Shown piece by piece: positions 30,008-39,520 of a stretch of DNA of 44,914 nucleotides. Made by a program: the position numbers and the translations under genes. This stretch comes from a virus, in the IMG/VR virus record IMGVR_UViG_3300034106_006094, positions 1-44,914 of that record; one strand, written 5' to 3'. Under the pieces are notes generated by a model. That model was not told where the DNA came from, searched no databases, and saw nothing but the letters and a program-made list of their open reading frames with translations. Positions within the stretch are counted from its first letter, which is position 1. Every line of letters begins with the position of its first letter.

Positions 30008-32683
30008 ATGGCGGGCGACATTTCGATCGGCAAGCTGTTCGTCGAGCTACTCGTCAACGACGAGAAGTTCGGCCCGGCGTTGAAGGGCGCGACGGCGGAA
30101 CTCAACAAGCTGGCCGCCGAGGCGAAGAAGAAGTCGGACGAGGCTGCGCGCGCCGTTCAGCCGCTCGCGACGGCGTTCAACGTCGTGACCGAGGCGGAAA
30201 AGAAGCACGTCGCCGCGATCGTGGCGTCGCAGGCGGCTGAGACGCATCGGGCCGCCGCCCTCGGCGTGACCGTCGGCCAGCTTCGGCAGATGGACGCCGC
30301 GTTGAAGGCGGAGACGGCGTCGACGACGGCCGCGACGGCGGCGGTCAAGAAGCACACGACGGCGGTCGCCGCGGTCAAGGACACGACCGCGGCGGCGGCC
30401 GGGGCGGCGAGCAACCTTCGGTTCCAAATCTTCGACGTCGTGCAGCAGTTGTCGGCCGGGCAGAACCCGTTGATGATCGCGAACCAGCAGGGGTTCCAGA
30501 TCGCCCAAGCGTTCGGCCAGCCGGGCGCCGGCGGGGCAATGGGCCTGTTCACGGCGGCGCTCGGTCCGCTCGGCCCGCTGTTCACGGCAGCCGTCGGGGC
30601 GGCCGGCCCGTTGGTCGTAATCGTCGGCGCCCTCGCGACGGCGTACATCGTATATGCGAACGCGGCGGTCGACGCCGACGAGGCCGCGACCGGGGCTGCG
30701 GATCGGGCGGTCGCGTCGGCCGCGAAGATCGCCGGTACGGCGGCGGACGTCGGCAAGGCGAACGCCGCGTGGGGCAAGTTCCGCGACACGGTCGAGGACT
30801 TGTCGATCGAACTGGCGGCCGTCGACGGGGAACTCGACGAGGTCGATCTCCGCACGATCGAGCGGACGAAGAAAGCCCGCGAGGAGGCCCGCGAAGGCAT
30901 CCTGATGGCGGCGAAGCAGCACACCGCCGCGAAGTTGCTGCTCGATGCGGCCAAGGAGCAACAATACAACGACAAGGCCGGCCACGAGGCGCGGATCAAG
31001 GCGGCGCTGTCGGTCGACGAGCTGACGAAGAAGGAGAAGGAAGCGCGCAAGGAGTTGGAGGCGCGGAAGCAGGCGCTCGACGACGCGATCGGAAGCGTGT
31101 TGGTGCTCGGCGAGAAGGAGCGCGACGCCGAGGAGGACGAGGACGGCAAGAAGGGAAAGGCGAAGGCGACGCGCACTCAGGCCGACGCAACGCGCGACTA
31201 CGCGCAGGCGATGGCCGAACTCTCGAAGTCGTCGGAGGACGCAGCCGACAAGGCCCGGCTCGTGTCGTTCGGCAACCTCGGCGACGGCGGCGAGGTCGAG
31301 CGGACGTTTCGCGTGTCGATGGAGAAGTCTCGGCAGCAAGCCGAGAAGGCCGTCGCCGAGGTCGAGGCGTCGTTCGCCGATGCGCTGTCGGCCGCAGCCG
31401 AGGTCGGCGGCGCGGCCGGCGAGGCGATGGCGGAGGGCGCCCGCGCCGCGCTGGCCGACGCTCGCCGGGCGATCACCGACGAACTGATCGCCGCGCAGGA
31501 CGAGGCGGCACGCAAGGCGGAGGAGTCGCAGCGGGAGGCCGCCGCGAAGCGGGTCGAGGCGAACGCGTCGGCGATCTCGCTGCAGGTCGGCGACGAGGAG
31601 CAGTTCGCCGACACGATGACGAAGATTCGGGAGGAGGTCGGCGAACGGCTCGCCGAGCTTCGGACCATCGACGTTGACTATGCCCGGCTCGGCGCGGAGG
31701 AGCGGGTCGAGGTCGAGCGTAAGATTCAGGGTGAGATCGAGGCACTCCGCGAGCAGGCGGCGGAGGCCGAGATCAAGCGCGCCCGCGCCGTCGCGAAGGT
31801 CAACGCCGACGTCGCGAAGGACGTGTTCTCGCTCACGAAGCAGATGGTGAGCGACATCTACTCGTTCCAGAAGGACGAGATCGCCGACGTGACCGACCTG
31901 CTCGAAGCGGACGTCTCCGTGCGCGAGAAGCTGGCGAACGGCGAAGCCGTGTCGTCGGAGGAGCGCGCAAAGATGCTGACGGCGACCGAGCGCGATGAAC
32001 TGGAGAAGCGGCAGGCGGCGGCGAAGGAGGCCGCGCTCGCGACGTTCCGGGTGCAGCAGGGGCTCGCGGTCGTGAGCATCGCGATCAACACGGCAACTGC
32101 GATCGTGAAGGCGCTCGCCGACCTCGGCCCGGTCGCGGGCGGGATCGCCGGCGTCGTGATCGGCGGCATCGGAGCCGTGCAGGCCGGGCTTGTGCTCGGG
32201 CAGAAGGAGCCCGAGTTCCACGTCGGCGGCGTCGTCGAGGAGGAGCACCGGCGGCGCTCCCCCGGTCGGTCGACCGGCCGAGCGGTAGCCGCCGAACTGG
32301 AGGTCGGCGAAGGCGTCCTCGTTTCGCGCGCCGTGCAGGCGCTCGGTGGGACGAGGGGGCTCGAACGGCTCAACGTCGACCCGGTCGGCGCGATCAACTC
32401 GATCGCGGCTCGGGTCGCTCCGGCGGCCGGCGTCTCCGCGCCGCAGAGGCCCCGATTCGACGCCCGGAGCGTGACCTCGAACCGCCCGCCCGGCCTTGCC
32501 GCCGACGCGAGCGGGGCGGTCAATGGTGCGCGGGTGCAGATGCCTCCGATCGTCGTCGTCTCGAAGATCGGCGAGCGGACGTTCGATACGATCATGGCCG
32601 ACGGGCTCGGAGGCCGACGGCTCCCGAAGGTCCGGTCGCGCCTGCAACGCATGACCGGCGTGACCGCCGGCCTTGAAGGTTAG
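30008..32683 (+). CDS. Tape measure protein
   Basis: 891 residues, setting tail length (roughly 130 nm at about 1.5 angstrom per residue, a rule-of-thumb estimate). N-terminal helices, then the family segment FQIFDVVQQLSAGQNPLMI (about residues 138-156), a hydrophobic stretch around 178-215 (LFTAALGPLGPLFTAAVGAA; PLVVIVGALATAYIVYANA), long charged coiled coils (300-640), a second hydrophobic Gly/Ala segment (about 685-735) and a variable C-terminus. The helical, Ala-rich composition and position after the chaperones make the call secure. Confidence 0.9.
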   Translation: MAGDISIGKLFVELLVNDEKFGPALKGATAELNKLAAEAKKKSDEAARAVQPLATAFNVVTEAEKKHVAAIVASQAAETHRAAALGVTVGQLRQMDAALKAETASTTAATAAVKKHTTAVAAVKDTTAAAAGAASNLRFQIFDVVQQLSAGQNPLMIANQQGFQIAQAFGQPGAGGAMGLFTAALGPLGPLFTAAVGAAGPLVVIVGALATAYIVYANAAVDADEAATGAADRAVASAAKIAGTAADVGKANAAWGKFRDTVEDLSIELAAVDGELDEVDLRTIERTKKAREEAREGILMAAKQHTAAKLLLDAAKEQQYNDKAGHEARIKAALSVDELTKKEKEARKELEARKQALDDAIGSVLVLGEKERDAEEDEDGKKGKAKATRTQADATRDYAQAMAELSKSSEDAADKARLVSFGNLGDGGEVERTFRVSMEKSRQQAEKAVAEVEASFADALSAAAEVGGAAGEAMAEGARAALADARRAITDELIAAQDEAARKAEESQREAAAKRVEANASAISLQVGDEEQFADTMTKIREEVGERLAELRTIDVDYARLGAEERVEVERKIQGEIEALREQAAEAEIKRARAVAKVNADVAKDVFSLTKQMVSDIYSFQKDEIADVTDLLEADVSVREKLANGEAVSSEERAKMLTATERDELEKRQAAAKEAALATFRVQQGLAVVSIAINTATAIVKALADLGPVAGGIAGVVIGGIGAVQAGLVLGQKEPEFHVGGVVEEEHRRRSPGRSTGRAVAAELEVGEGVLVSRAVQALGGTRGLERLNVDPVGAINSIAARVAPAAGVSAPQRPRFDARSVTSNRPPGLAADASGAVNGARVQMPPIVVVSKIGERTFDTIMADGLGGRRLPKVRSRLQRMTGVTAGLEG

Positions 32684-32692
32684 GGGGCACGC

Positions 32693-35600
32693 ATGGCGCG
32701 ACCGAATCCGGTTCTGATCTTCCCCGACGACGTGTTGGTCGGCCGGTCGATCGTCGAATCGGTCACGTCCGAGGCCGGCCCCTACGTCGGGCCGATCACC
32801 ATCGGGGCTGGCAACGACGGCGACCTCCTGCCGAACGTCTACGCTCACGAGGTGACGGAGGACTACGCGATCGACTACGGACTCGTCCGCGCCGGCGGAC
32901 CCTACCGCACCGCCGAGTGGCGTTGGAAGGAGACGTCGGAGGGGGCGGACGCGTGGCGTGGTGTTGATCAGATCGGATGGTCAAGCAACCCGCACGACCC
33001 GTTCGAGGCAACGAGCGGCTATCGGAACGTGCAGGCGTGCTGCTTCGCGAAGCGGCTTGGGACGATCTTCTGCTACTGGATCACCGGCTCGGGGACGGTC
33101 CTCGTCCGCTACCGCTCGGCGGGCGGCGACCCGACGACGTGGACCCTCGCGTCGTTCACGTTCGACCGGCCGGTCGTTTCGATCTCGCAGGGTGGCATGT
33201 CCGTGTTCGAGCTTCCCGACGGGACGCTCCGGATGCTCGTCGTCGGAGGCCACGCCGGGTCGCCGGACAACGACGTCGACGTCTACTCGTCGACGGACGG
33301 GTTGGCGTGGTCGCTCGCGAGTCGGAACGTCGTCGAGCAGGCCGGCACCGGTGCCCTTCAGATCATGAATATCAAGGCGGCGGCGTCCGGCGACTGGATT
33401 CGCCTGCTCGTGTTCGTCGCCGGCACGACCTACAACCTCGTGTCGAGCGACCGGGGCGCAAGCTTCGGAATGCTCGCGAACCTGAGCACCGCCATCCCGT
33501 CGAACACGCAGACGGCGGACGCCTACTCGCTCTGCGACATCGTCGGGCTCGACGACTACGCCGGCACCTTCCTGATGGTCTACAACGATCGGACGGGCGG
33601 CAACGACGAGATTCAGGTCCGGCTTGCCTCCCGCGACGAGGACTTTTCGATTCCGAGCAACTGGTCCGCGTTCTCGACGAACGCCAAGGTCTGGCGCGTC
33701 TGCGCCGCCAAGACCGCGACGCATGTGTTCGTCTACACCGCCGAGTGGGACGGGACGGCCGGCGGCCAGCGTGCGATCGGATGCCTGTTCACCGACCGGA
33801 ACGTCGCCGCGAACACGACGAACTCGGATTGGCGGTTCTTCCAACTCGCGTCGTCCTACAACAGCGCGAAGTCGATGGTGCGGTCGATGTCAAGCTGCGA
33901 AGTCGACGGCGGCTTGATGCTCATGTTCGGCCGCTGCGACCCCGACACGTCGGGCGCGGAGGAGGAATACGGCGGCGCGGTCTACGTCCAGCAGTGGACC
34001 GCTCGGTCTGCGTGGGAGGACGAAAACATCACCGGGTCGGCGACGGAACCACAAAGCGTGTGGGACACGATGCTCGGCGACATCACCGATTGGGCTTCGA
34101 CCGACTGGCGAAGCTCGACCGGGGCGGGCGCGTCGAGGACGTGGGCGAGCAACTACACGCGGCTCGTCTCGAACGGCGGCGCCGTCGCCGGGGCGGTTGA
34201 GTCGACTTACGCGCCCGGTTCGAGCGCCCGGTGGGCCGACGGGCAGAACCTCGTCGCAGAGTGGGTTCTCAGCACCCCGGCGACAGGCTCGTCCGGGCCG
34301 AACGACCGAATCGCGGTCCGGGTCAAGGGCATCGGGACGGCTGCCGGCGTGTCGGTCGATTTCTCGGTCCGGCACCTCGACGGGAACACGATCTCGGTCT
34401 ACGACAACGGCGCCGGGAGCCCGATCGCGACACTCTCCGGGCTCTCGCTGTCGAGCTACTTCTACATCGGCCGCGCTTCGATCACCGTCCATGACTCGGC
34501 GACGTGGGCGGAGGTCGCCTACGCTCGCGTCGACCAGATGGGGTCAGCATGGTCGACCGCAACGGGAACGCTGAACCTCGCCGCCGCCGGCGTAACGGCG
34601 CAACTCGTGAAGTGGGGGCACCTCGCCGCGGCGGTCGGCGTCGCAGGCGTGACGTCCCGATGGCGCCGCTTCGGGTTCGACCACCTTCACGACTGGCACC
34701 AAGCCGGCTTCGCGAACCCGGACAGCCTTCGCGGCGCGCCGGTCAGCGCGCGCCCGTGGTACACGACGGCGGGGACATGGGCGCAGTTCTCCGGCGGCGC
34801 CGGGTTCGAGTTCGACACATGGCAGAACGAGAGCCGGCACCGGAACGAGGTCGACAACCTGTTCCTTCCATCGCCGCAGGCGACGTGGCGTTCGACGTCG
34901 CTCGCGAGCAACCAGATCGTGTTCGACTCGCGGAACGTCGGCCGCTCCGTGTTCGATCACGGCGCCGTCGCGTTGTTCGGGACGAACACGCGCTCGATCC
35001 GAATCGCCTACAACGCAGGCAACTCGTGGTCTGCCCCGTCGGCGAACTACACGGCATATTCCGACCTCGTTTCCGGCCTGACCGTTTCCGCCGTCGACGT
35101 CGCGATGCGGCACGTCGACGTGGCCGGGGCGACGCTCGCCGAGGGCGAGTACGTCGGGAAGTGGCTGCACGCGACGAACGGCCCGTGGGCCTCGGCTTCG
35201 ATCACGATTGCGAATCAGGTCGGCAACCGGCTGTTCTTCGGTGACGCGGGATGGACAGCGGTCGCCATGCAGACCGGCAACTCGGTCGTGATCCACGGCG
35301 ACCGCTTCGGACTCTTTCACGACGTCCAGCAACGCTACCGCTACATGCTCGTCGAGACGAGCGGGCAGACGACGGCGTCGGGGTACTACCAAATCGGAAC
35401 GATCGTCGCGGGGATCACCGTCGGGTTCGACGGCGCCGCCGTCGATTGGGAGCACGCCGAAACCGTCGTCAACGGGACCGACCTCTCGGACGGCATCGGT
35501 GGCGTTCGGTGGGGATTCGAGGCGACGCCTCCTCGCCGCGAGTGGCGCGGGCGCGTCGCCGGAGACGCGATCAAGGTCCGGCGCTCGTTCTCGCAGGTGC

Positions 35601-35791
35601 TCCGGGCGTTCGCCTCGATGTCGGTTCGCCCGTTCGCGATGACGTGGGACCGGAGCGTGTCGCCGATCGACCTCGCGCTCGTCCGCTACGTCGGCGACTT
35701 CGAGTTCCAGAACGCAGGGTTCCGGCAGGCGGCCGACGGCTCGTGGTACTCGGTCGGCGACGCTGACGTGTCGTTCTCCGAGGAGTTGTAG
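32693..35791 (+). CDS. Large minor tail protein with sialidase-like repeats
   Basis: 1032 residues. The N-terminal 90 residues resemble distal-tail/tail-tip proteins. About 90-450 contain beta-propeller/BNR-like repeats (DVDVYSSTDGLAWSLAS; YNLVSSDRGASFGML; IQVRLASRDEDFS), common in carbohydrate-recognising tail proteins. Residues 480-650 form a lectin-like sandwich (RIAVRVKGIGTAAGVSVDF). C-terminal 100 residues (FSQVLRAFASMSVRPFAMTWD) are tail-hub-like. Gene order after the tape measure supports a tail-tip role. No catalytic glycosidase residues are certain. Confidence 0.72.
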   Translation: MARPNPVLIFPDDVLVGRSIVESVTSEAGPYVGPITIGAGNDGDLLPNVYAHEVTEDYAIDYGLVRAGGPYRTAEWRWKETSEGADAWRGVDQIGWSSNPHDPFEATSGYRNVQACCFAKRLGTIFCYWITGSGTVLVRYRSAGGDPTTWTLASFTFDRPVVSISQGGMSVFELPDGTLRMLVVGGHAGSPDNDVDVYSSTDGLAWSLASRNVVEQAGTGALQIMNIKAAASGDWIRLLVFVAGTTYNLVSSDRGASFGMLANLSTAIPSNTQTADAYSLCDIVGLDDYAGTFLMVYNDRTGGNDEIQVRLASRDEDFSIPSNWSAFSTNAKVWRVCAAKTATHVFVYTAEWDGTAGGQRAIGCLFTDRNVAANTTNSDWRFFQLASSYNSAKSMVRSMSSCEVDGGLMLMFGRCDPDTSGAEEEYGGAVYVQQWTARSAWEDENITGSATEPQSVWDTMLGDITDWASTDWRSSTGAGASRTWASNYTRLVSNGGAVAGAVESTYAPGSSARWADGQNLVAEWVLSTPATGSSGPNDRIAVRVKGIGTAAGVSVDFSVRHLDGNTISVYDNGAGSPIATLSGLSLSSYFYIGRASITVHDSATWAEVAYARVDQMGSAWSTATGTLNLAAAGVTAQLVKWGHLAAAVGVAGVTSRWRRFGFDHLHDWHQAGFANPDSLRGAPVSARPWYTTAGTWAQFSGGAGFEFDTWQNESRHRNEVDNLFLPSPQATWRSTSLASNQIVFDSRNVGRSVFDHGAVALFGTNTRSIRIAYNAGNSWSAPSANYTAYSDLVSGLTVSAVDVAMRHVDVAGATLAEGEYVGKWLHATNGPWASASITIANQVGNRLFFGDAGWTAVAMQTGNSVVIHGDRFGLFHDVQQRYRYMLVETSGQTTASGYYQIGTIVAGITVGFDGAAVDWEHAETVVNGTDLSDGIGGVRWGFEATPPRREWRGRVAGDAIKVRRSFSQVLRAFASMSVRPFAMTWDRSVSPIDLALVRYVGDFEFQNAGFRQAADGSWYSVGDADVSFSEEL

Positions 35792-35793
35792 CC

Positions 35794-37437
35794 GTGGGCG
35801 TCCCGCGCGAACTCGACATCCGGGAGTGGCGGTCGGCGCAGCGCGTCGGCGGCGTGTCCGGCGCGTGGGCGACGTTGGAGGCTGAGGACATGACCGGGGC
35901 CGGCGTCGAGTTCGTGCTGCACGCTCGACTCGCCTCGTTCGAGCTTCGGACGTCGACGTCGAGCATCGACCTCGTCGAGCCGGACGGGGCTCGGGTCGCG
36001 CACCAGCCCTACCTTCTGACCGACTTCGAGTTGACCGACAGCTACGAGCCGGGCCAAGGCGGCTCCGGTGCGCGTTCGGCGACGATCAAGATTCCCGGCA
36101 AGGTCGTCTCGTGTGCCTCGCTGCTCGCCTCCGGCCTCATGCTTGCCGGCGAGGCCGAGGTGTCGATGGCGTTCGACGGCTGCCCCTACATCGAGCGGCG
36201 CGTGATCCTCGACGGCGACATCACGGGCGGCGTGACCTTCGGCGCGCTGGAGGAGGCCGTCGAGTTCGGCGTCTCCGACCCGTCGAGCACCGCCGCCGTC
36301 CTCGTCACTGGGTCGGTCGTCGACCTCGACCGCTTCCCGTCCGCGTCCGACACGGCGGTTGGCCAGCGATACCCGCTCGTGTTCAACCAGTGGGACCGGG
36401 TCGATTGCCTGCAGGTCAACGGGCAGGAGCACTTGATCTGCGTCTCGTCGCTCGGCCTCGCGTCCGCATCGTTCGCGATCTACGTCGACGGGCAACTGAA
36501 GTCGGCCGCCGACGCGACCTATGGGCACACGATCGAGCAGCGGTCCGACACGCGCGGGCAGTCGTATTGGGCCGTCACGTTCACGGGCTCGGCCACGATC
36601 GCCGACGAGTCGGTACAGGCGAGCGTCGCCAACGTCGGCACCGGCGGGCGCTACCTCCACGAACTCGTGACCTACCTGCTCGAAGCGTACACGACGCTCG
36701 GTCGTCGTCGGATCAACTACGACCTGATCGGCGGCATCCAGTCGCGGATCGGATCGTTCCCGGTCGCGTTCCTCGTCAACGGCAGCGGCGAGGCGTCGAG
36801 CGCCGACGCCTTCTCGCTCTGCGAAGATCGGATCGCCAAGTCGTTCCCGATGCTCACGTTCGCGTGGATCGATGGCCGCTACGGTCCGGTCGTCACGGAC
36901 GGCCGGGCTCCGGCGCAGGCCGCTCTCGTCGAGGGCGCGACCCTGCTTCGCCGCGTTTCCGCCGTGCAGGAGAGCGACAAAGCGTCGCTCGTCAACCGCT
37001 TCACCGTCCGGGGCGGCTACGACTCGACGGCGCAGACCTACACGCTCGTTGCGACGAGGGACGCGACGAACTCGATCCTCTGCTCGCGCTCGGCGGCCGT
37101 GATCAACACGCGCGACGCCGACGTGACCGACGGCGACCTCCTCACGCGGCAGGCCGACTGCGAGATGGTCGTCGACTGGCGCGTGTTCCACGAGGCGCTC
37201 CCGAACTATTACGTCGAGTTCGACGTGACGACGCTGCTCGCCCTCCGTCTGCGGCCGGGGACGAACGTCGCGCTCTACGTCCCGTCGCTCGGGTGGGACG
37301 GCGTAGTCGGCACGATCACGACTCGGTCGCTCCGTCGCGGCGTGAGCACGCTCGGCTTCCGCGTCTGGTGGGCGAACCTTTCCGGCTCGACCGTCGGCGG
37401 CGGCGGTTCTTCCGGTGGCGGGGGCGGAGGCCAGTGA
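35794..37437 (+). CDS. Tail-tip / hub protein
   Basis: 547 residues, GTG start two bases after the previous stop. Mostly strands; LTDFELTDSYEPGQGGSGARSATIKIPG and VILDGDITGGVTFGALEEAVEFGVSD read like baseplate hub domains that define surface-oriented frames. A terminal Gly/Ser tract (GGGGSSGGGGGGQ) ends the protein. No enzyme motif seen. It probably links the tip protein to the fibre downstream. Confidence 0.65.
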   Translation: MGVPRELDIREWRSAQRVGGVSGAWATLEAEDMTGAGVEFVLHARLASFELRTSTSSIDLVEPDGARVAHQPYLLTDFELTDSYEPGQGGSGARSATIKIPGKVVSCASLLASGLMLAGEAEVSMAFDGCPYIERRVILDGDITGGVTFGALEEAVEFGVSDPSSTAAVLVTGSVVDLDRFPSASDTAVGQRYPLVFNQWDRVDCLQVNGQEHLICVSSLGLASASFAIYVDGQLKSAADATYGHTIEQRSDTRGQSYWAVTFTGSATIADESVQASVANVGTGGRYLHELVTYLLEAYTTLGRRRINYDLIGGIQSRIGSFPVAFLVNGSGEASSADAFSLCEDRIAKSFPMLTFAWIDGRYGPVVTDGRAPAQAALVEGATLLRRVSAVQESDKASLVNRFTVRGGYDSTAQTYTLVATRDATNSILCSRSAAVINTRDADVTDGDLLTRQADCEMVVDWRVFHEALPNYYVEFDVTTLLALRLRPGTNVALYVPSLGWDGVVGTITTRSLRRGVSTLGFRVWWANLSGSTVGGGGSSGGGGGGQ

Positions 37438-37444
37438 CGGACGT

Positions 37445-37450
37445 TACCTC
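37445..37450 (+). promoter_or_regulatory. -10-like box GTTACCTC, leaderless type
   Basis: TACCTC lies six bases before the GTG at 37457. Confidence 0.4.
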
Positions 37451-37456
37451 GACCTC

Positions 37457-37750
37457 GTGAACCTCGTCCTCGCCATCCTCGCCGCCTGCGCCGTCGACGA
37501 ATCGACCGGAGGCGATCGACGCGCTGCGGGCGTCGTGTTCGGTGTCGCCGAGGGCGTTTGCCCGTCCGGGTTCGACGTCGAGGTCGACGTCGGGTCTGAC
37601 GTTGCGATCGTCTCGGGGGACGCGTGTCCGGCCGACGGCTCTCGTTGTGAACCGATCACCCTACGTCGTGTCGAGCCCGGATCGTCGTTCTGGCGCGGCT
37701 CCTGCGACGAGGGGTGGCTCTATTCGATCGCGTGGGTTGTGCCGGCCTGA
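37457..37750 (+). CDS. Small secreted or membrane-anchored protein
   Basis: 97 residues from GTG at leaderless spacing. Residues 1-12 (MNLVLAILAACA when initiated) look like a very short signal peptide ending in AACA, possibly a lipoprotein-type Cys. The mature part has four further Cys (GVCPSG, DACPADGSRC, GSCDEG) that could form disulfides. A 97-residue, Cys-rich exported phage protein beside tail-tip genes might act at the cell surface, for example in superinfection exclusion. That is inference. Confidence 0.55.
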   Translation: MNLVLAILAACAVDESTGGDRRAAGVVFGVAEGVCPSGFDVEVDVGSDVAIVSGDACPADGSRCEPITLRRVEPGSSFWRGSCDEGWLYSIAWVVPA

Positions 37751-37761
37751 GTGCAAGCGGG

Positions 37762-37767
37762 TAGACT
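37762..37767 (+). promoter_or_regulatory. -10 box TAGACT, leaderless type
   Basis: GGGTAGACTG lies six bases before the fibre ATG at 37774. A possible -35 TTGTGC sits 19 bases upstream. Confidence 0.55.
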
Positions 37768-37773
37768 GCGGCT

Positions 37774-39213
37774 ATGCCGCCCGATCCGCTCATTCGCCGC
37801 GTCCGAGCGATCCTCGGCCAAGGGCTCGGCGGGCTCGTTCCGGTGGCGCCAACGTCTCCGGCCGGGAAGTTCCTCGACGCGGGCGGTGGGTGGTCCGTGC
37901 CAGCGGGCGGCGGAGGTGGCGGCGCGAGCACGCACTCCTCGCTTGCCGGCCTGCGTTGGGTCGGCTCCGGCCACACTGACGCGGCGTACTCGATCCCGTG
38001 GTTCGCCGCCTCCGGCGCGGCTGCGACCCTCGGCGTCGGGTCAGTCGGTCAGTTCCTCGGCTCTGCCGGCCTGACGCCGTCGTGGGCGACGCCGTCTCAC
38101 CCTTCGATCTCCTCGCTCGGCTGGTCGGTGAGCGGGCATACCGGCACGCCTTCGAGGCTCGCCTCGTTCGATGGCTCGGGCAATCCGACTGACACCACCC
38201 TGGCGGCGGCGATGGAGGCGTTGAGTTCCACGCAGGGCGCGGTCCTGTACCGCAACGCCTCGGCGTGGGTAGCCCTCGCCGCTGGCACCGCGGGGCAGCG
38301 ACTCCGCACGGGCGGTAGCGGCGCAAACCCGGCATGGGCCGACCTGCTCGGCTTCTACGGCGATGGCAGCGACGGCTCGCTGAACTTCGATGGCGCCGCC
38401 ACGGTGTTGGGCATGGCGCCAAGCGGCGGCGTCTACACCTTTACGCGCGAGGTCTTCGCGACCGACGTGACGGTGGGGAGCGGCGTGCGTCTCGCGCTCG
38501 AATCATATGGCCTCTACGTCAACGGCACGCTGAGCGGGGCCGATGCTACCTCGTTCGTTTCGGCCAACGGCCTGCCAGCGAGCGGGGTAACGGCGGGCGG
38601 CCAACAGACCGCTGCGGCACCCTTTCACTTCGTTTCGACGGGCGGCGGTACAGGGCGGCAAACGACATCGGGGGCCGGCGGCAACGGCGGCACCGTCAAC
38701 CCGTCGCCGTGTGGCGCTGGTGGCAACGGTGGCGCGGCGGGTGCCAACGCGGGCGGGAATGGCGGATCTGTGATCGCTCCGGTCGCCAGTCGTGGCGGGT
38801 CGCAGTCCCTGGATTGGGTGTTTCGCAAGTGCCGATACCTCGACAGCGCGTCATTCGTCGGCGCACACGCCGGCTCCGGTGGCGGTGGCGGTGGGCTTAC
38901 GACCGGCGGGGGCTCTGGCGGCGGTGGCGGTGGCGGTGGCGGTGCGCGTGCCGCGGTGGTGTTCGCGCGGCTGGTTGCCGGCACCGGCTACATCGAGGCC
39001 AACGGTGGCGTGGGCGGAAACTCCACGGCGGCGGGTGGCCACACAGGCGGCGGTGGTGGCGGCGGAGGCGGCGGCGCTGCGATCCTCGTTACCAGCTCGC
39101 CAACGCCATCGTGGACGGTGCGCGCGAACGGCGGCACGGCGGGGAGCGGTGCCGGCGGCGGCTCCGCTGGCTCCGCTGGCGCCGCTGGACTCACCCTCAC
39201 CTTCATTCTGTAG
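37774..39213 (+). CDS. Tail fibre with glycine-rich adhesin domain
   Basis: 479 residues. N-terminal anchor (LIRRVRAILGQGLGGLVPVAP). Residues 45-150 hold fibre repeats SGHTDAAYSIPWFAASGAA and SGHTGTPSRLASFDGSGNPT. A shared fibre module follows (FYGDGSDGSLNFDGAATVLG ... VNGTLSGADATSF). From about 285 to the end the chain is dominated by glycine runs (e.g. GSGGGGGGLTTGGGSG) broken by short variable segments. This resembles the polyglycine sandwich of T-even-type gp38 adhesins. It is likely the receptor-binding tip and hypervariable. Confidence 0.8.
   Translation: MPPDPLIRRVRAILGQGLGGLVPVAPTSPAGKFLDAGGGWSVPAGGGGGGASTHSSLAGLRWVGSGHTDAAYSIPWFAASGAAATLGVGSVGQFLGSAGLTPSWATPSHPSISSLGWSVSGHTGTPSRLASFDGSGNPTDTTLAAAMEALSSTQGAVLYRNASAWVALAAGTAGQRLRTGGSGANPAWADLLGFYGDGSDGSLNFDGAATVLGMAPSGGVYTFTREVFATDVTVGSGVRLALESYGLYVNGTLSGADATSFVSANGLPASGVTAGGQQTAAAPFHFVSTGGGTGRQTTSGAGGNGGTVNPSPCGAGGNGGAAGANAGGNGGSVIAPVASRGGSQSLDWVFRKCRYLDSASFVGAHAGSGGGGGGLTTGGGSGGGGGGGGGARAAVVFARLVAGTGYIEANGGVGGNSTAAGGHTGGGGGGGGGGAAILVTSSPTPSWTVRANGGTAGSGAGGGSAGSAGAAGLTLTFIL
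38629..39180 (+). repeat. Low-complexity GGC/GGT tract in fibre gene
   Basis: Imperfect GGN-codon runs encode the glycine-rich blocks of the fibre. Runs such as those near 38875-38945 and 39045-39080 are prone to slippage and recombination, giving length variation in the receptor-binding domain. Confidence 0.7.
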
Positions 39214-39221
39214 GATCTGCC

Positions 39222-39488
39222 ATGGCCAACCAGACGATCAAACCCAGCTACTCAGCCTCGGACGCGGCTTGGCTCGCGGCCTACGTCGCGCGCAACGGCA
39301 CGATCTCGCTCAACGTAGGCGGGCACGCGGCGACGGTGCAGGCCAACGGTTGGATCACGGTCGAGGACCGGGCGGTGTCGGTCGCCACGGTGCTGGCGGT
39401 GCCGATGACGACGCAGGACGCAGCCGCTGTGGAGGCATCGGCCGTGGATTGGGTAGCCTCGTGGCGGGCCAGCGGCGCAGCGGGGTAG
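39222..39488 (+). CDS. Small unknown protein after fibre
   Basis: 88 residues, ATG eight bases after the fibre stop; TAGGAT overlaps as weak RBS. Not recognised. DAAWLAAYVARNGTISLNVGGHAATVQANGWITVEDRAV-type alpha/beta pattern and a C-terminal helix (VEASAVDWVASWRASG). May be a fibre chaperone or a small tail protein; position only. Confidence 0.6.
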   Translation: MANQTIKPSYSASDAAWLAAYVARNGTISLNVGGHAATVQANGWITVEDRAVSVATVLAVPMTTQDAAAVEASAVDWVASWRASGAAG

Positions 39489-39508
39489 ACGGGAAGCGCA
39501 AAAAACGA

Positions 39509-39514
39509 TAGGCT
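39509..39514 (+). promoter_or_regulatory. -10 box TAGGCT, leaderless type
   Basis: AACGATAGGCT lies six bases before the ATG at 39521, preceded by an A-rich tract (CAAAAAACG). Confidence 0.55.
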
Positions 39515-39520
39515 GCCCCT

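Noticed and set aside
30047-32848. 933-codon minus-strand open frame opposite the tape measure
   Set aside because: Arg/Leu/Asp-rich shadow of a secure tape measure gene; no promoter cassette or RBS before it.
38629-39180. GGC/GGT tract as a tandem-repeat locus or CRISPR-like array
   Set aside because: It is in-frame glycine coding in the fibre; no regular repeat-spacer structure. No CRISPR array was found anywhere.
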